Source of the DNA: Bacillota bacterium
GTDB lineage: Bacteria > Bacillota > Limnochordia > Darwinibacteriales > Darwinibacteriaceae
Direction: 5' to 3'
Assembly: GCA_029776155.1 (NCBI GenBank)
Contig: JAKOTU010000084.1
Location: 1 to 47,104 of the forward strand
Length of the DNA: 47,104 bases
Every line of letters starts with the position of its first letter. The stretch's first letter is position 1. The notes beneath the pieces were generated by a model. It searched no databases and had not been told where the DNA came from. It saw only the letters and a program-made list of their open reading frames with translations. Below, in pieces: positions 34,501 through 43,009 of this stretch. The translations under genes and the position numbers were made by a program.

Positions 34501-35352
34501 ATGAAGAGCTGGAAGACAAATCTGCTGGCCGTGCCTATTCTGCTATGGATCGGGATTCTGGTAGGGGTGCCCATGCTTTTGGTGGTGGCCATTAGTTTTC
34601 TCTCCCGGGACCACCTGGGCAATATCGTCTACCAGTTTACCTTGGACAACTACCGCAAGGTTTTTGATCCCATCTATCTGCGTGTGTTCTGGAACTCCCT
34701 GCGCTTGGCCCTGCTCACAGGCTTGATCACGCTGTGCATAGGCTATCCCGTAGCCTACATCACCTCCAACCTCACGCCCCGCGGCCGGGCTTTGGCCTTG
34801 GGATTGATTATGCTGCCTTTTTGGATATCCAGCCTGCTCAGGACCTATGGTTGGATGATCCTGCTGGGCAACGCGGGGTTGATCAACAATGTGCTTATGG
34901 CCCTGGGTATTATCTCCCGGCCCCTGCCCATGATGTACAAGTTCGGGACCAGCCTGGTGGGGACAGCCTACATGCTCCTGCCCTTTATGATTGTGGCTGT
35001 GTTCAATTCCGTAGACAAACTGGACCGCTCCCTTCTGGAGGCGTCCTACGATCTGGGGGCCGGCAGGTGGCAGACCTTTTTCCACATCACCATCCCCTTA
35101 ACCCTGCCGGGAATTGTGGGCGGGTTCACCCTGGTGTTCATCCCCGCGCTTGGTCTCTACTTTGTTTCCGATCTCTTAGGGGGAGGAAACACCGTGTTTT
35201 TGGGCAACCTGATCCATACTCTGGCCACCAGGGGCAGGAACAGGCCCTTAGCCGCTGCCTTTTCCCTGGGCATGGTGGCCTTGGCCCTGATGGTTCTTTT
35301 CGTGTACTGGAAAGTGACCAAGGATAAAACCGGGGAGGGGCTGCTGCAATGA
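34501..35352 (+). CDS. potB: Spermidine/putrescine ABC transporter permease
   Basis: A 283-residue membrane protein with six predicted helices, starting at ATG 34501 one base after the potA stop; the longer frame upstream lies in potA. It has the EAA loop EASYDLGAGRWQTFFHITIPLTLPG that contacts the ATPase. The pattern LRTYGWMILLGNAGLINNVL is typical of PotB. It forms the heterodimeric channel with PotC. Its stop overlaps the potC start by four bases. Confidence 0.94.
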   Translation: MKSWKTNLLAVPILLWIGILVGVPMLLVVAISFLSRDHLGNIVYQFTLDNYRKVFDPIYLRVFWNSLRLALLTGLITLCIGYPVAYITSNLTPRGRALALGLIMLPFWISSLLRTYGWMILLGNAGLINNVLMALGIISRPLPMMYKFGTSLVGTAYMLLPFMIVAVFNSVDKLDRSLLEASYDLGAGRWQTFFHITIPLTLPGIVGGFTLVFIPALGLYFVSDLLGGGNTVFLGNLIHTLATRGRNRPLAAAFSLGMVALALMVLFVYWKVTKDKTGEGLLQ

Positions 35353-36134
35353 GGGATAAGACCGGCAAATTCGGCATCTTCTATCTGTCTTTATTCTTTG
35401 TCCTTTTGTACCTGCCCGTACTCAGCGTAGTTTTGTACTCCTTCAACGCCAGTTCTTCCACCGCGCAGTGGACGGGCTGGAGCCTGGATTGGTACCGGCA
35501 GCTCTTTCGGGATCGCACCATCGGGCAGGCCTTTAAAGTGAGCATTCAGGTGGCTGTGCTCACGGCCCTGGTCTCCGCGGTGCTGGGTACCTTCACCGCG
35601 GTTATCTCCATGTGGGTCACTGCCCGCATGAAAAGGGCCCTGCAGGGCATTATGATCCTGCCTTTAATTGTGCCAGAGGTGGCCTTGGGCGTATCACTGC
35701 TCTTTTTCTTTAACGCCCTGCGGCTGCCCTTTGGCATCCTCACTTTGGTGCTGGCCCATTCCCTGTTCTGCGTACCCTATGTGTACATTATGGTGCGGCT
35801 GCGTCTGCAGGAGATTGATGTCTCCATTATCGAATCTGCTTTAGACTTGGGAGCGAGCACCTGGCAGATGGTGCGCACCATCATCCTGCCCCTGGTGTCC
35901 CCGTCCATTATCACCGCGGCCCTGCTGTGCCTGGCCATGTCTCTGGACGATGTAATTATTTCCACCTACATGTCCGGACCGCGCAGTACAACCCTGCCAG
36001 TGCACGTTTTCTCCATGATGCGGGTGGGCGTCACCCCCAAAGTCAATGCCTTGTGCACCTTGATTTTAGTGGGAACTTTCTTCATAATTGGACTCAGCCA
36101 ACTGATTAGCAAAAAGAGGAGGTTTGCCGAGTGA
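35349..36134 (+). CDS. potC: Spermidine/putrescine ABC transporter permease
   Basis: A 261-residue membrane protein with about six helices. SSTAQWTGWSLDWYRQLFRD after the first helix and the EAA loop ESALDLGASTWQMVRTIILP are characteristic of PotC. ATG 35349 overlaps the potB stop (ATGA), and its own stop overlaps the potD start. With PotB it makes the polyamine channel. Confidence 0.94.
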   Translation: MRDKTGKFGIFYLSLFFVLLYLPVLSVVLYSFNASSSTAQWTGWSLDWYRQLFRDRTIGQAFKVSIQVAVLTALVSAVLGTFTAVISMWVTARMKRALQGIMILPLIVPEVALGVSLLFFFNALRLPFGILTLVLAHSLFCVPYVYIMVRLRLQEIDVSIIESALDLGASTWQMVRTIILPLVSPSIITAALLCLAMSLDDVIISTYMSGPRSTTLPVHVFSMMRVGVTPKVNALCTLILVGTFFIIGLSQLISKKRRFAE

Positions 36135-37177
36135 ACAAGAGAAGTGCTGTACTGCTTGTGGCTGTTGTGCTGGTCTTGGCCCTGTCTGCCGCGGGGGCAG
36201 CTGCCGAAATCACCTTGATGACCTGGGGCGGCGATTTTATCCCCCGGGAGATCATCCAGGAGTTTGAACGGGAGACTGGGATCAGAGTAAACTACAAAGA
36301 AGTGACTTCCAACGAAGATATGCAGTCTCTGCTGGAAGCCAACCCTGACCAGTACGATCTGCTGGTCACCACCGACTACATGGTGGATATCCTGCGGCAA
36401 AACGGCATGCTGGAACGTTTGAATAAGTCCAAGCTGCCCAATTACGCCAACATCAATCCTGTGTACTTGGGCAAGTATTATGACCCCGACAGTGAGTACG
36501 CCATTCCCTACGCTGTTTCCATCTCGCTGCTTCTGGTGAACCATGAAGAGGTGGAAAAGCTCGGGGCCAAGCCCATCACCACCTACAGCGACCTCTGGCA
36601 GCCGGAGCTGCGCAGCAAAGTGGTGGTCGTGGACTGGTCCGTGGAGATTATGGGCATTGTGCTCAAATCTTTGGGCTATGAGTACAACGAAACGGATCCG
36701 GAAAAGGTGGCCCAGGCCAGGGAGAAGCTCTTTGCCCTTAAGCCCAACATTGTGCGCTTTGAAACCAACACCCCGGAGGATTCCCTTCTCAACAGGGAAG
36801 CTGTGGTGGGGTTCATGTACTCCAACCAGGCCGTGAAGGGCAACGCCGCTGATCCCAAACTCCAGCCCGTGTTCCCCACGGAAGGCATGCCCATTTTCAT
36901 CGACTGCTGGGTCATGTCCAAGGAAGCTCCCAACAAGGACGGCGCCTATCAGTTCCTGGACTTCATCATGCGGCCGGAGATAGCGGCACGGATTGCGGAT
37001 ATCACCAAGTTCACCACCCCCAACAAGGGTGCAGAGCCCTATCTGCCCGACTACTACCGGAACAACCCCATGCTTAACCTGCCCGATGAGGTGGTGGAGA
37101 ACACCAGCTTCTACATTGGGGTAGATAAGGTGCTGGAAGAGTACGAACACATCTATGTGGAGTTCAAACTGAGATAA
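36131..37177 (+). CDS. potD: Spermidine/putrescine-binding protein
   Basis: A 348-residue extracytoplasmic binding protein starting at GTG 36131 (GTGA overlap with potC). The signal peptide (residues 1-25) ends SAAGAAAE, a signal-peptidase-I site, and has no lipobox cysteine. The mature part begins EITLMTWGGDFIPREII and has the PotD features VTTDYMVDILRQNGMLERL and IPYAVSISLLLVNHEEVE. Most Bacillota binding proteins are lipoproteins; a soluble one would be lost unless an outer barrier exists. It collects polyamines for PotABC. A bidirectional terminator follows. Confidence 0.94.
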   Translation: MNKRSAVLLVAVVLVLALSAAGAAAEITLMTWGGDFIPREIIQEFERETGIRVNYKEVTSNEDMQSLLEANPDQYDLLVTTDYMVDILRQNGMLERLNKSKLPNYANINPVYLGKYYDPDSEYAIPYAVSISLLLVNHEEVEKLGAKPITTYSDLWQPELRSKVVVVDWSVEIMGIVLKSLGYEYNETDPEKVAQAREKLFALKPNIVRFETNTPEDSLLNREAVVGFMYSNQAVKGNAADPKLQPVFPTEGMPIFIDCWVMSKEAPNKDGAYQFLDFIMRPEIAARIADITKFTTPNKGAEPYLPDYYRNNPMLNLPDEVVENTSFYIGVDKVLEEYEHIYVEFKLR

Positions 37178-37188
37178 TCAGCAGCAAG

Positions 37189-37220
37189 AAAAAGCCCGGG
37201 GCAAAACGCCCTGGGCTTTT
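37189..37220. terminator. Bidirectional terminator between potD and tex
   Basis: AAAAAGCCCGGGGC (37189-37202) and GCCCTGGGCTTTT (37208-37220) form a stem with one G-U-type pair and a short AAAAC loop. A runs on the left and T runs on the right allow termination in both directions. Confidence 0.88.
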
Positions 37221-37236
37221 CAGTGTCCCTGGGGGG

Positions 37237-39387
37237 CTACAGCTTCATGGACAGGCTGATTCTCCCCAGCTGCTGATCCACACTGAGCACCCGGACCGTG
37301 ACAATGTCGCCAACCTGCACCACATCAGTGGGGTGGCGCACGTAAGCATCGCTAAGTTCAGAGATATGGACCAGGCCTGCCTTTTTCACCCCAATATCCA
37401 CAAAGGCGCCGAAGTCCACCACGTTTTGCACCGTGCCCTGGAGGATCATACCCGGTTTCAGATCTTCCAAGGAGAGCACATCGGCCCTAAACAAAGGCGG
37501 AGGCAGTTCGTCCCGGGGGTCGCGTCCCGGCTGGGACAGGGAGGACAGAATATCCCGCACCGTGGGCACTCCCGCCCCCAATTCCTGGGCTACCGTTTCC
37601 GGATCCAGGGTCTTTAACCTTTCCCGGATTTGGTTTAGGCTGGTCCTGTCCCGGAGGTCTTCGCTGCTAAAGCCGATGGAGGCCAGAATCCGCCGGGCCA
37701 GGGGATAGGATTCGGGGTGCACTGCGGTGTTGTCCAAAGGTTCCGTTCCTTCCGCGATGCGCAGGAACCCCGCGGCTTGTTCGAAGGTCTTGGGGCCAAT
37801 TCCCTTCACCTTCTTCAGTTCGGCCCGGGTCCGGAAGATGCCCTGCTCGGCCCTATGGTTCACGATCTCCTGGGCGGTCTTGGCCGACAGCCCAGATACG
37901 TATTTCAGCAGGGCGCTGGAGGCACTGTTCAAGTTGACGCCCACGTGGTTTACACAGCTTTCCACCACCGTATCTAAGGCGCTGGCCAGCTCCTTTTGGT
38001 TGACATCATGCTGGTATTGGCCCACGCCTAAAGCTTTAGGCTCGATTTTCACCAGCTCAGCCAGGGGATCCTGCACCCGGCGTGCTATAGACACCGCACC
38101 GCGCATGGACACATCCAGCTCGGGGAACTCTTCTCGGGCCAGCTCCGAGGCGGAGTAGACGGAGGCCCCTGCTTCGCTGACCACCAGGTACTGCGCCTGG
38201 GGGCAGTGCTCCCGGATCAGCTCCGCAATAAGCCGCTCCGTCTCCCTGCTCGCCGTGCCGTTGCCGATGGTGATCAGGGTGATGCCGTGCCCCTTGACCA
38301 GGGAGGCAAGGATCTCCAGGGCTTCGGCCCACCGGTTCTGGGGTTCATGGGGGTAGATGGTGGTATGCTCCAAAAGCTGGCCAAACTCATCTACCGCCAC
38401 CACTTTACAGCCGGTGCGGTAGGCGGGGTCAATGCCCAGTACCCTGCGGCCCCGCACGGGGCTCTGCATGAGCAGGTTGTGCAGGTTTTTGGCGAAGATC
38501 TGGATGGCGTGCTTTTCTGCCTTTTCCGTAAGGGCGTTTCTGATCTCCCGCTCGAGGCTGGGGGCCAACAGCCGAGTGTAGCCATCCTCAAGGGCGGTCC
38601 GCACATGCCAAGCCGCGGGAGAAGCGCCGTTGGTGATGAGTGCCTCAGCGAGCAGGGCATGGATGCGTTCCACATCCACTTGGATCTTCACTTTCAGCAC
38701 CCCCAGGCGCTCGCCCCGGTTGATGGCCAGGATGCGGTGGGGCGGGATTTTGGCCACCGCTTCCCGGTAGTCGAAGTACATCTGGAACTCGGCGGCCCCT
38801 GGGATATCCTCCTCCCCGGTGCGTTCCGTCACTAAGATGCCGGTGTCGTAGGTAAACTGGCGCAGCCTGGTCCTATGGGCAGGATCGTCTGCGAACTGCT
38901 CGGCTAGGATGTCCCGGGCGCCCTGGAGGGCTGCTTCCACGGAAGGGACCTCGTCGCTGAGGAACTGCTCCGCCTGCAGCTGGGGATCCTCTGCCCCTTG
39001 AGCCATGAGCAGCTGGGCCAGGGGTTCCAGCCCCCTCTCCTTGGCCAGGGAAGCCCTGGTTTTGCGCTTGGGCCTAAAGGGCCTGTAGAGATCCTCCAAC
39101 TCTTGGAGGGTTGCCGCCCTCTGCAGGGCAGCGTCGATTTCGGGGGTCAGCAGGCCCTGGGCCTCAATCAGGCGGGACACCTCTGCTCGGCGGCTTTCTA
39201 GGCTGCGCAGGTAGGCCAGGCGTTCTGCCAGGGCTCTGATGATCGTTTCATCCAGTTCCCCTGTGGCTTCTTTGCGGTAGCGGGCGATGAAGGGGATGGT
39301 ATTGCCCTCATCGAGCAGTTGTACAGTGTGTTCTACTTGCCGGGGCTGCAGCTTGAGTTCTGCAGCTAGCTGGAGAATAATGTCCAT
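37237..39387 (-). CDS. tex: Tex family RNA-binding transcription accessory protein
   Basis: A 716-residue protein starting at ATG 39387 with AAGGAG upstream. It has the Tex order: an N-terminal helical domain (IARYRKEATGELDETIIRAL), a YqgF-like RNase-H-fold domain (VLGIDPAYRTGCKVVAVD), helix-hairpin-helix motifs (LKKVKGIGPKTFEQAAGFLR) and a C-terminal S1 domain (LKPGMILQGTVQNVVDFGAFVDIGV, in two parts LKPGMILQGT and VQNVVDFGAFVDIGV). Tex binds nucleic acid and affects transcription; in several bacteria it is important for growth or stress survival. The length is normal for the family. It diverges from the yigZ-like gene. Confidence 0.95.
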   Translation of the reverse strand: MDIILQLAAELKLQPRQVEHTVQLLDEGNTIPFIARYRKEATGELDETIIRALAERLAYLRSLESRRAEVSRLIEAQGLLTPEIDAALQRAATLQELEDLYRPFRPKRKTRASLAKERGLEPLAQLLMAQGAEDPQLQAEQFLSDEVPSVEAALQGARDILAEQFADDPAHRTRLRQFTYDTGILVTERTGEEDIPGAAEFQMYFDYREAVAKIPPHRILAINRGERLGVLKVKIQVDVERIHALLAEALITNGASPAAWHVRTALEDGYTRLLAPSLEREIRNALTEKAEKHAIQIFAKNLHNLLMQSPVRGRRVLGIDPAYRTGCKVVAVDEFGQLLEHTTIYPHEPQNRWAEALEILASLVKGHGITLITIGNGTASRETERLIAELIREHCPQAQYLVVSEAGASVYSASELAREEFPELDVSMRGAVSIARRVQDPLAELVKIEPKALGVGQYQHDVNQKELASALDTVVESCVNHVGVNLNSASSALLKYVSGLSAKTAQEIVNHRAEQGIFRTRAELKKVKGIGPKTFEQAAGFLRIAEGTEPLDNTAVHPESYPLARRILASIGFSSEDLRDRTSLNQIRERLKTLDPETVAQELGAGVPTVRDILSSLSQPGRDPRDELPPPLFRADVLSLEDLKPGMILQGTVQNVVDFGAFVDIGVKKAGLVHISELSDAYVRHPTDVVQVGDIVTVRVLSVDQQLGRISLSMKL

Positions 39388-39409
39388 GGTGATCCGCTCC
39401 TTCCAGAAT

Positions 39410-39438
39410 AGAATAGCAGAACGGGAAGGAAGAAGCAA
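39410..39438 (-). promoter_or_regulatory. Putative promoter of tex
   Basis: On the minus strand TTGCTT (39438-39433) and TATTCT (39415-39410) are 17 bases apart, about 20 bases before the tex ribosome binding site. Confidence 0.45.
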
Positions 39439-39470
39439 AGCAATGTGGAACCTTAGCGTGAGGTGGTAAT

Positions 39471-40115
39471 ATGCTGGCAGAGTATAGGACGGTGGCGCGG
39501 GAGGCGGAAATAACACTTATTGAAAAAAAGTCCAAGTTCATCGCCCGCATCAAACCGGTGCAATCCAAGGAAGAAGCGGAAGCGTTCATTGAAGAGGTGC
39601 GTAAAGTGCACTGGAACGCCACCCACAACGTACCGGCCTATATCATTGGCATCAACCAAGAGATTCAAAAATACAGTGATGACAACGAACCCGGCGGCAC
39701 GGCGGGCCTTCCCGTTTTGGAGGTGCTCAAAGCCCATAATGTGGTGAATGCCGTTATTGTGGTCACCCGTTATTTCGGCGGAATTCTGCTCGGTCGCGGC
39801 GGATTAGTCCGGGCCTATGGAGGAGCAGCCCGGGAGGCCCTCAAGGCTGCGGGCATAGTGCGCATGGTCCCTTCTATCCAAGTGGGCATCACCGTTGATT
39901 ATGTCCATGCAGGCAGGATCCAAAACGAACTGCTCACCCAAGGGGTGTTCCTAGAGGACACGGAGTACATGGAAAAGGTCACCTTTCGCCTGCTGCTCCT
40001 GCCCCAGGAGCGGGAGCCCCTGCGCCAGACCATCCAGGAACTCACCGCCAACGATTTCCTCTGGCGGGAAGGGCAGGAAGTGTACCGGGCCCTGCCCGTG
40101 GAAACAGAGAGCTGA
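39471..40115 (+). CDS. yvyE: YigZ/YvyE (IMPACT, UPF0029) family protein
   Basis: A 214-residue protein. The N-terminal UPF0029 domain contains KKSKFIARIKPVQSKEEAEA, THNVPAYIIG, the hallmark SDDNEPGGTAGLPVLEVL and VTRYFGGILLGRGGLVRAYG. The C-terminal part is the DUF1949 ferredoxin-like domain. The human homologue IMPACT regulates translation through GCN1; the bacterial function is not settled. GAGGTGG precedes ATG 39471. It seems to head an operon running to lemA at 42074. Confidence 0.93.
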   Translation: MLAEYRTVAREAEITLIEKKSKFIARIKPVQSKEEAEAFIEEVRKVHWNATHNVPAYIIGINQEIQKYSDDNEPGGTAGLPVLEVLKAHNVVNAVIVVTRYFGGILLGRGGLVRAYGGAAREALKAAGIVRMVPSIQVGITVDYVHAGRIQNELLTQGVFLEDTEYMEKVTFRLLLLPQEREPLRQTIQELTANDFLWREGQEVYRALPVETES

Positions 40116-40154
40116 GTCCCTTCATTCAAGAAGCCAGTTGGGGGAGTGAACACC

Positions 40155-40715
40155 ATGAAGAAACTGACCCGCAGCGGGGCCCCGTGGCTGTATCCGCTGC
40201 CGCCCGTTCTGGTGAGCTGTAAGCATGAAGATAGGGCCAATATCATCACTCTAGCCTGGGCGGGGGTGGCCTGCTCCGATCCAGCAATAATCAGCTTAGG
40301 TATTCGTCCGCAGCGCTACTCCTATGGTATAATTAAAGAATCTGGCGAGTTTGTAGTGAACATCCCCACAGCTTCCCAGGTGGAACAGGTAGATTTCTGC
40401 GGCCAGGTGAGCGGGCGGAACGTTGATAAGTTCGTCCACTGCGGCTTTACGCCGGTGCCGGGGCGATCTGTCCAAGCTCCCCTGCTGGCCGAGTGTCCTG
40501 TGAACCTGGAGTGCCAGGTTGTCCAGGTTGTACCCCTGGGGAGTCACGACCTCTTTTTGGGGCAAGTCCTCACGGTACACTATCTTGAAGAGTATGTGGC
40601 TGCCGGACGCTTCGACCTGGGCCAAGCCGAGGCCCTGGTGTACGGGCTCAACGGTTATTACCGCCTTGGGGAAGCACTGGGGCGCCACGGGGAGTGGATG
40701 AAAAGAGAGAGGTAG
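40155..40715 (+). CDS. Flavin reductase-like (flavoredoxin) domain protein
   Basis: A 186-residue FMN-binding split-barrel protein. ATG 40155 is preferred over GTG 40146 because GGGGAG lies eight bases upstream. The features are PVLVSCKHEDRANIITLAWAG (in two parts PVLVSCKHEDRAN and IITLAWAG), ISLGIRPQRYSYGII, GEFVVNIPTA and the conserved CGxxSGRxVDKF-type segment CGQVSGRNVDKF, which match the flavoredoxin group of electron-transfer flavoproteins seen in anaerobes. Its partner is unknown. It lies 39 bases after the yvyE-like gene and three bases before the TPM gene, so it is part of that operon. Confidence 0.9.
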   Translation: MKKLTRSGAPWLYPLPPVLVSCKHEDRANIITLAWAGVACSDPAIISLGIRPQRYSYGIIKESGEFVVNIPTASQVEQVDFCGQVSGRNVDKFVHCGFTPVPGRSVQAPLLAECPVNLECQVVQVVPLGSHDLFLGQVLTVHYLEEYVAAGRFDLGQAEALVYGLNGYYRLGEALGRHGEWMKRER

Positions 40716-40718
40716 AAC

Positions 40719-41486
40719 ATGGAAAAAAGGAGCAAACTAGTTGGGTTGGGCATCGTTTTTACCTGTGTGTTTGTTCTTACCGCTGCGGCCTGGGCCGCTT
40801 TTCCCCAGCCCCAAGGCTTTGTGAACGACTTTGCCAATGTGCTGGATCGGCGCAACCAGTCGGAGCTGCAGATCCTTGCGGAACAGCTGAGGAAGGATCA
40901 AGGGGTAGAACTGGCAGTGGTTACGGTACCCACCACCGAACCTCTGGATCCCAAGGAGTACACCACAGGCCTGTTCAACGAATGGGGCCTTGGGGGGCCG
41001 GAAGACAGCGGGCTGCTCATCCTGTTGGCCGTCGCGGAGCGGGCCATTGAGGTAGAGCCCGGTTACGGTCTAGAGGGGGTTCTCCCCGATGGCCTGATCG
41101 GTGCGGTCATTGATCAAGAAGGTCTGCCCCACTTCAGGGAAGGTGATTACGGGGCAGGACTTACGGCCATGGCCAAGGCCTATGCGGCTATCCTGGCCGG
41201 GGAAAAGTTCGAGATCGCTGAGGAGAAAAAGCCGGATCTTGGCTGGCTGTATTCATTCCTCATCTTTCTGCTCATTGTGCTGCTGCTGCGCCGTCAGCGT
41301 AAACATCCGCCCCGAACAGGCGGGGGATCCGGCGGGAGTTCGCGCCGCACGATCCTCATCCCCGGGCCCACTATCGGCGGTCCGCGCCTGCCCCGGGGTG
41401 GGTTTGGAGGCCCGAGGCCTTCCGGGGGGTTTGGCGGGTTTGGCGGAGGACGCAGCGGCGGAGGCGGTGCAGGCCGCAGATTCTAA
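40719..41486 (+). CDS. TPM-domain membrane protein (YgcG-like)
   Basis: A 255-residue protein. A signal peptide (residues 1-28, ending AWA) precedes the TPM domain (about 30-165: GFVNDFANVLDRRNQSELQI, VAVTVPTTEP-like region, and ERAIEVEPGYGLEGVLPDGL). One membrane helix (about 176-193) and a Gly/Arg/Ser-rich tail ending GGGGAGRRF follow. Proteins of this layout usually sit next to LemA, as here, and are linked to membrane or photosystem protein maintenance in some organisms. Their bacterial role is unclear. The glycine-rich tail is typical, not a sequencing artefact. Confidence 0.9.
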   Translation: MEKRSKLVGLGIVFTCVFVLTAAAWAAFPQPQGFVNDFANVLDRRNQSELQILAEQLRKDQGVELAVVTVPTTEPLDPKEYTTGLFNEWGLGGPEDSGLLILLAVAERAIEVEPGYGLEGVLPDGLIGAVIDQEGLPHFREGDYGAGLTAMAKAYAAILAGEKFEIAEEKKPDLGWLYSFLIFLLIVLLLRRQRKHPPRTGGGSGGSSRRTILIPGPTIGGPRLPRGGFGGPRPSGGFGGFGGGRSGGGGAGRRF

Positions 41487-41510
41487 GGAAGGAAAAGGAG
41501 AGTGGAGAGG

Positions 41511-42074
41511 ATGAAAAAAGGGACGTTAGTCCTCATTGTCATTGCCGCGATCATTTTGTTGGTCGGTATTGGTGTTGTTTCGAGCTACAACCGTTTAGTA
41601 GAACTGGAGCAGAACGTGGAAGGCCGCTGGGCACAAGTGGAGAACCAGCTGCAGCGGCGGGCCGACTTGATCCCCAATCTGGTGGAGACGGTGAGGGGTT
41701 ATGCCAGCCATGAGCAGCAGGTTTTCGCCGATGTGGCCGAGGCCCGGTCGCGCCTTTTGGCGGCCCGGACTCCCGAAGATGTGATGGAGGCCAATGCCGG
41801 CCTGGACTCCGCTCTCGGCAGACTGCTGGCCATTAGCGAAGCGTATCCGGAACTGAAGGCCGATACCAGTTTTGTGCGCCTCCAGGATGAGCTTGCCGGT
41901 ACGGAAAACCGCATCGCCACTGAGCGGATGCGGTTCAACGAGTCAGTACAGACTTGGAACACCACCATCCGCCGTTTCCCCATGAACATCATCGCCGGCA
42001 TCTTCGGCAAAGAGACCAAGCCCTTCTTTGAGGCCTCCCCCGGTGCGCGGGAAGTGCCCCAGGTTCGGTTTTAG
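41511..42074 (+). CDS. lemA: LemA family protein
   Basis: A 187-residue protein. ATG 41511 is preferred, ten bases after AAAGGAG; GTG 41502 is too close to it. One N-terminal membrane helix (about residues 5-24) is followed by the LemA helical bundle with YNRLVELEQNVEGRWAQVEN, QRRADLIPNLVETVRGYASH, GTENRIATERMRFNESVQTW and the ending NIIAGIFGKETKPFFEA. The N-terminus is probably outside. The function is unknown; pairing with the TPM protein is common. It ends the operon before a terminator. Confidence 0.94.
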   Translation: MKKGTLVLIVIAAIILLVGIGVVSSYNRLVELEQNVEGRWAQVENQLQRRADLIPNLVETVRGYASHEQQVFADVAEARSRLLAARTPEDVMEANAGLDSALGRLLAISEAYPELKADTSFVRLQDELAGTENRIATERMRFNESVQTWNTTIRRFPMNIIAGIFGKETKPFFEASPGAREVPQVRF

Positions 42075-42086
42075 GCAGGGCCAATG

Positions 42087-42121
42087 AAAGGAGGCACTCT
42101 CCCCGGGAGAGTGCCTCCTTT
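42087..42121. terminator. Terminator hairpin between lemA and the RING/SBP gene
   Basis: A perfect 17-bp inverted repeat, AAAGGAGGCACTCTCCC (42087-42103) and GGGAGAGTGCCTCCTTT (42105-42121), lies between convergent genes. Its T and A runs are short, but the stem is very stable, so it may act in both directions. Confidence 0.82.
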
Positions 42122-42142
42122 GCCTGCGACTTAGGTTCGTCT

Positions 42143-42910
42143 TTAGAAGCCAAACATGGGCAGGGGAAAAGTCCCCCGCTCCTGCGGCGAATCGAGATCA
42201 GCCGGGGGAATGCCCTCTAGGAAGTAGTGCAGTACCGCCTGGGCCGCTTCGGGATGGGGAGTAGTCCCCCACACCACCAGCATGGAGAGCTGTGCAGGGT
42301 GCTGTAACCCGTAGATGGGCTCCCCTGATTCGGTGCGGCCTAAAGGCATTAGGGCCCCCTGCTCCACGAAAAAGGGGAAGCGGTCATGGGGCAGGGCGAT
42401 CACATCGGGGGCATCTCCGGCTGCGATGAGCACCAGCAGTTTGGGATCCAGGGTGCCCACGGGAAGCAGCTGCAGATCGATGTAAACCTCCCCATGGGAC
42501 CCATTCCACTCGGCGGCGAGCTGTTCCATAATCTCCCCAAGAGCGTAGGAGGCCTCGGCCAGAACTACTATTTTGACCCTCCCCTGGGCTGGATCCGGGG
42601 GCTGGGGGCGGAAGAAAATATAGAGCACTAAGGCTGCTGCCACGAGGATAATGCCCGCGATCACCTTTTTGGAGATGGGAGGTGGAGGGCCGTCGCCTTT
42701 GGGCTTTTCCCCAATTACCGCTTGGGCGAGCTGGGGACAACCCGCCCGGCCGCAGCCTCCTTTGCTTTTCCAACACTCCGCATGCTGAACGCTGCGGCAG
42801 CGGGGGCAGACCACCACCTCATCCTGGGCGGTGATGGGCTTTTGGCAGAAGATACAGGGCTGGCCCGCGTGGGCTTGTCCTGAGGTGATTTTTTCCGTTT
42901 TTCCCGCCAT
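42143..42910 (-). CDS. RING-finger-like / transmembrane / solute-binding-protein fusion
   Basis: A 255-residue protein; ATG 42910 follows GGAGAG, and the frame farther upstream runs across the rnhA coding strand. Residues 19-58 hold a zinc-binding pattern (Cys19, Cys22, Cys35, Cys38, His43, Cys46, Cys53, Cys58: CIFCQKPITAQ, CPRCRSVQHAECW, CGRAGCP) resembling prokaryotic RING family 1. After a Pro-rich linker one membrane helix (about 82-100) leads to an external domain of 150 residues resembling part of a class I solute-binding protein (VKIVVLAEASYALGEIMEQL, AAGDAPDVIALPHDRFPFFV). The domain is about half the usual length, so it may sense rather than deliver a ligand. Topology suggests the zinc domain inside and the binding domain outside. 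Confidence 0.8.
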   Translation of the reverse strand: MAGKTEKITSGQAHAGQPCIFCQKPITAQDEVVVCPRCRSVQHAECWKSKGGCGRAGCPQLAQAVIGEKPKGDGPPPPISKKVIAGIILVAAALVLYIFFRPQPPDPAQGRVKIVVLAEASYALGEIMEQLAAEWNGSHGEVYIDLQLLPVGTLDPKLLVLIAAGDAPDVIALPHDRFPFFVEQGALMPLGRTESGEPIYGLQHPAQLSMLVVWGTTPHPEAAQAVLHYFLEGIPPADLDSPQERGTFPLPMFGF

Positions 42911-42937
42911 AGATTCTCTCCCCAAAACGCAAAAGAT

Positions 42938-42966
42938 CGTATAGTATGGTATCATTGTTATTGTAA
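42938..42966 (-). promoter_or_regulatory. Putative promoter of the RING/SBP gene
   Basis: On the minus strand TTACAA (42966-42961) and TATACG (42943-42938) are separated by 17 bases. An overlapping TACTAT gives an alternative -10 at poorer spacing. Confidence 0.5.
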
Positions 42967-43009
42967 CACTTTGTCCCAGCTCTGCCAATTGACGGGGCTG
43001 GGGGGAGGA

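Noticed and set aside
35966..37150. Long open frame on the minus strand opposite potC/potD
   Set aside because: It mirrors the codon pattern of potD, which has a clear signal peptide and family motifs on the plus strand.
41380..41486. Glycine-rich repeat at the end of the TPM gene as a separate repeat element
   Set aside because: It is the usual low-complexity tail of TPM-domain proteins.
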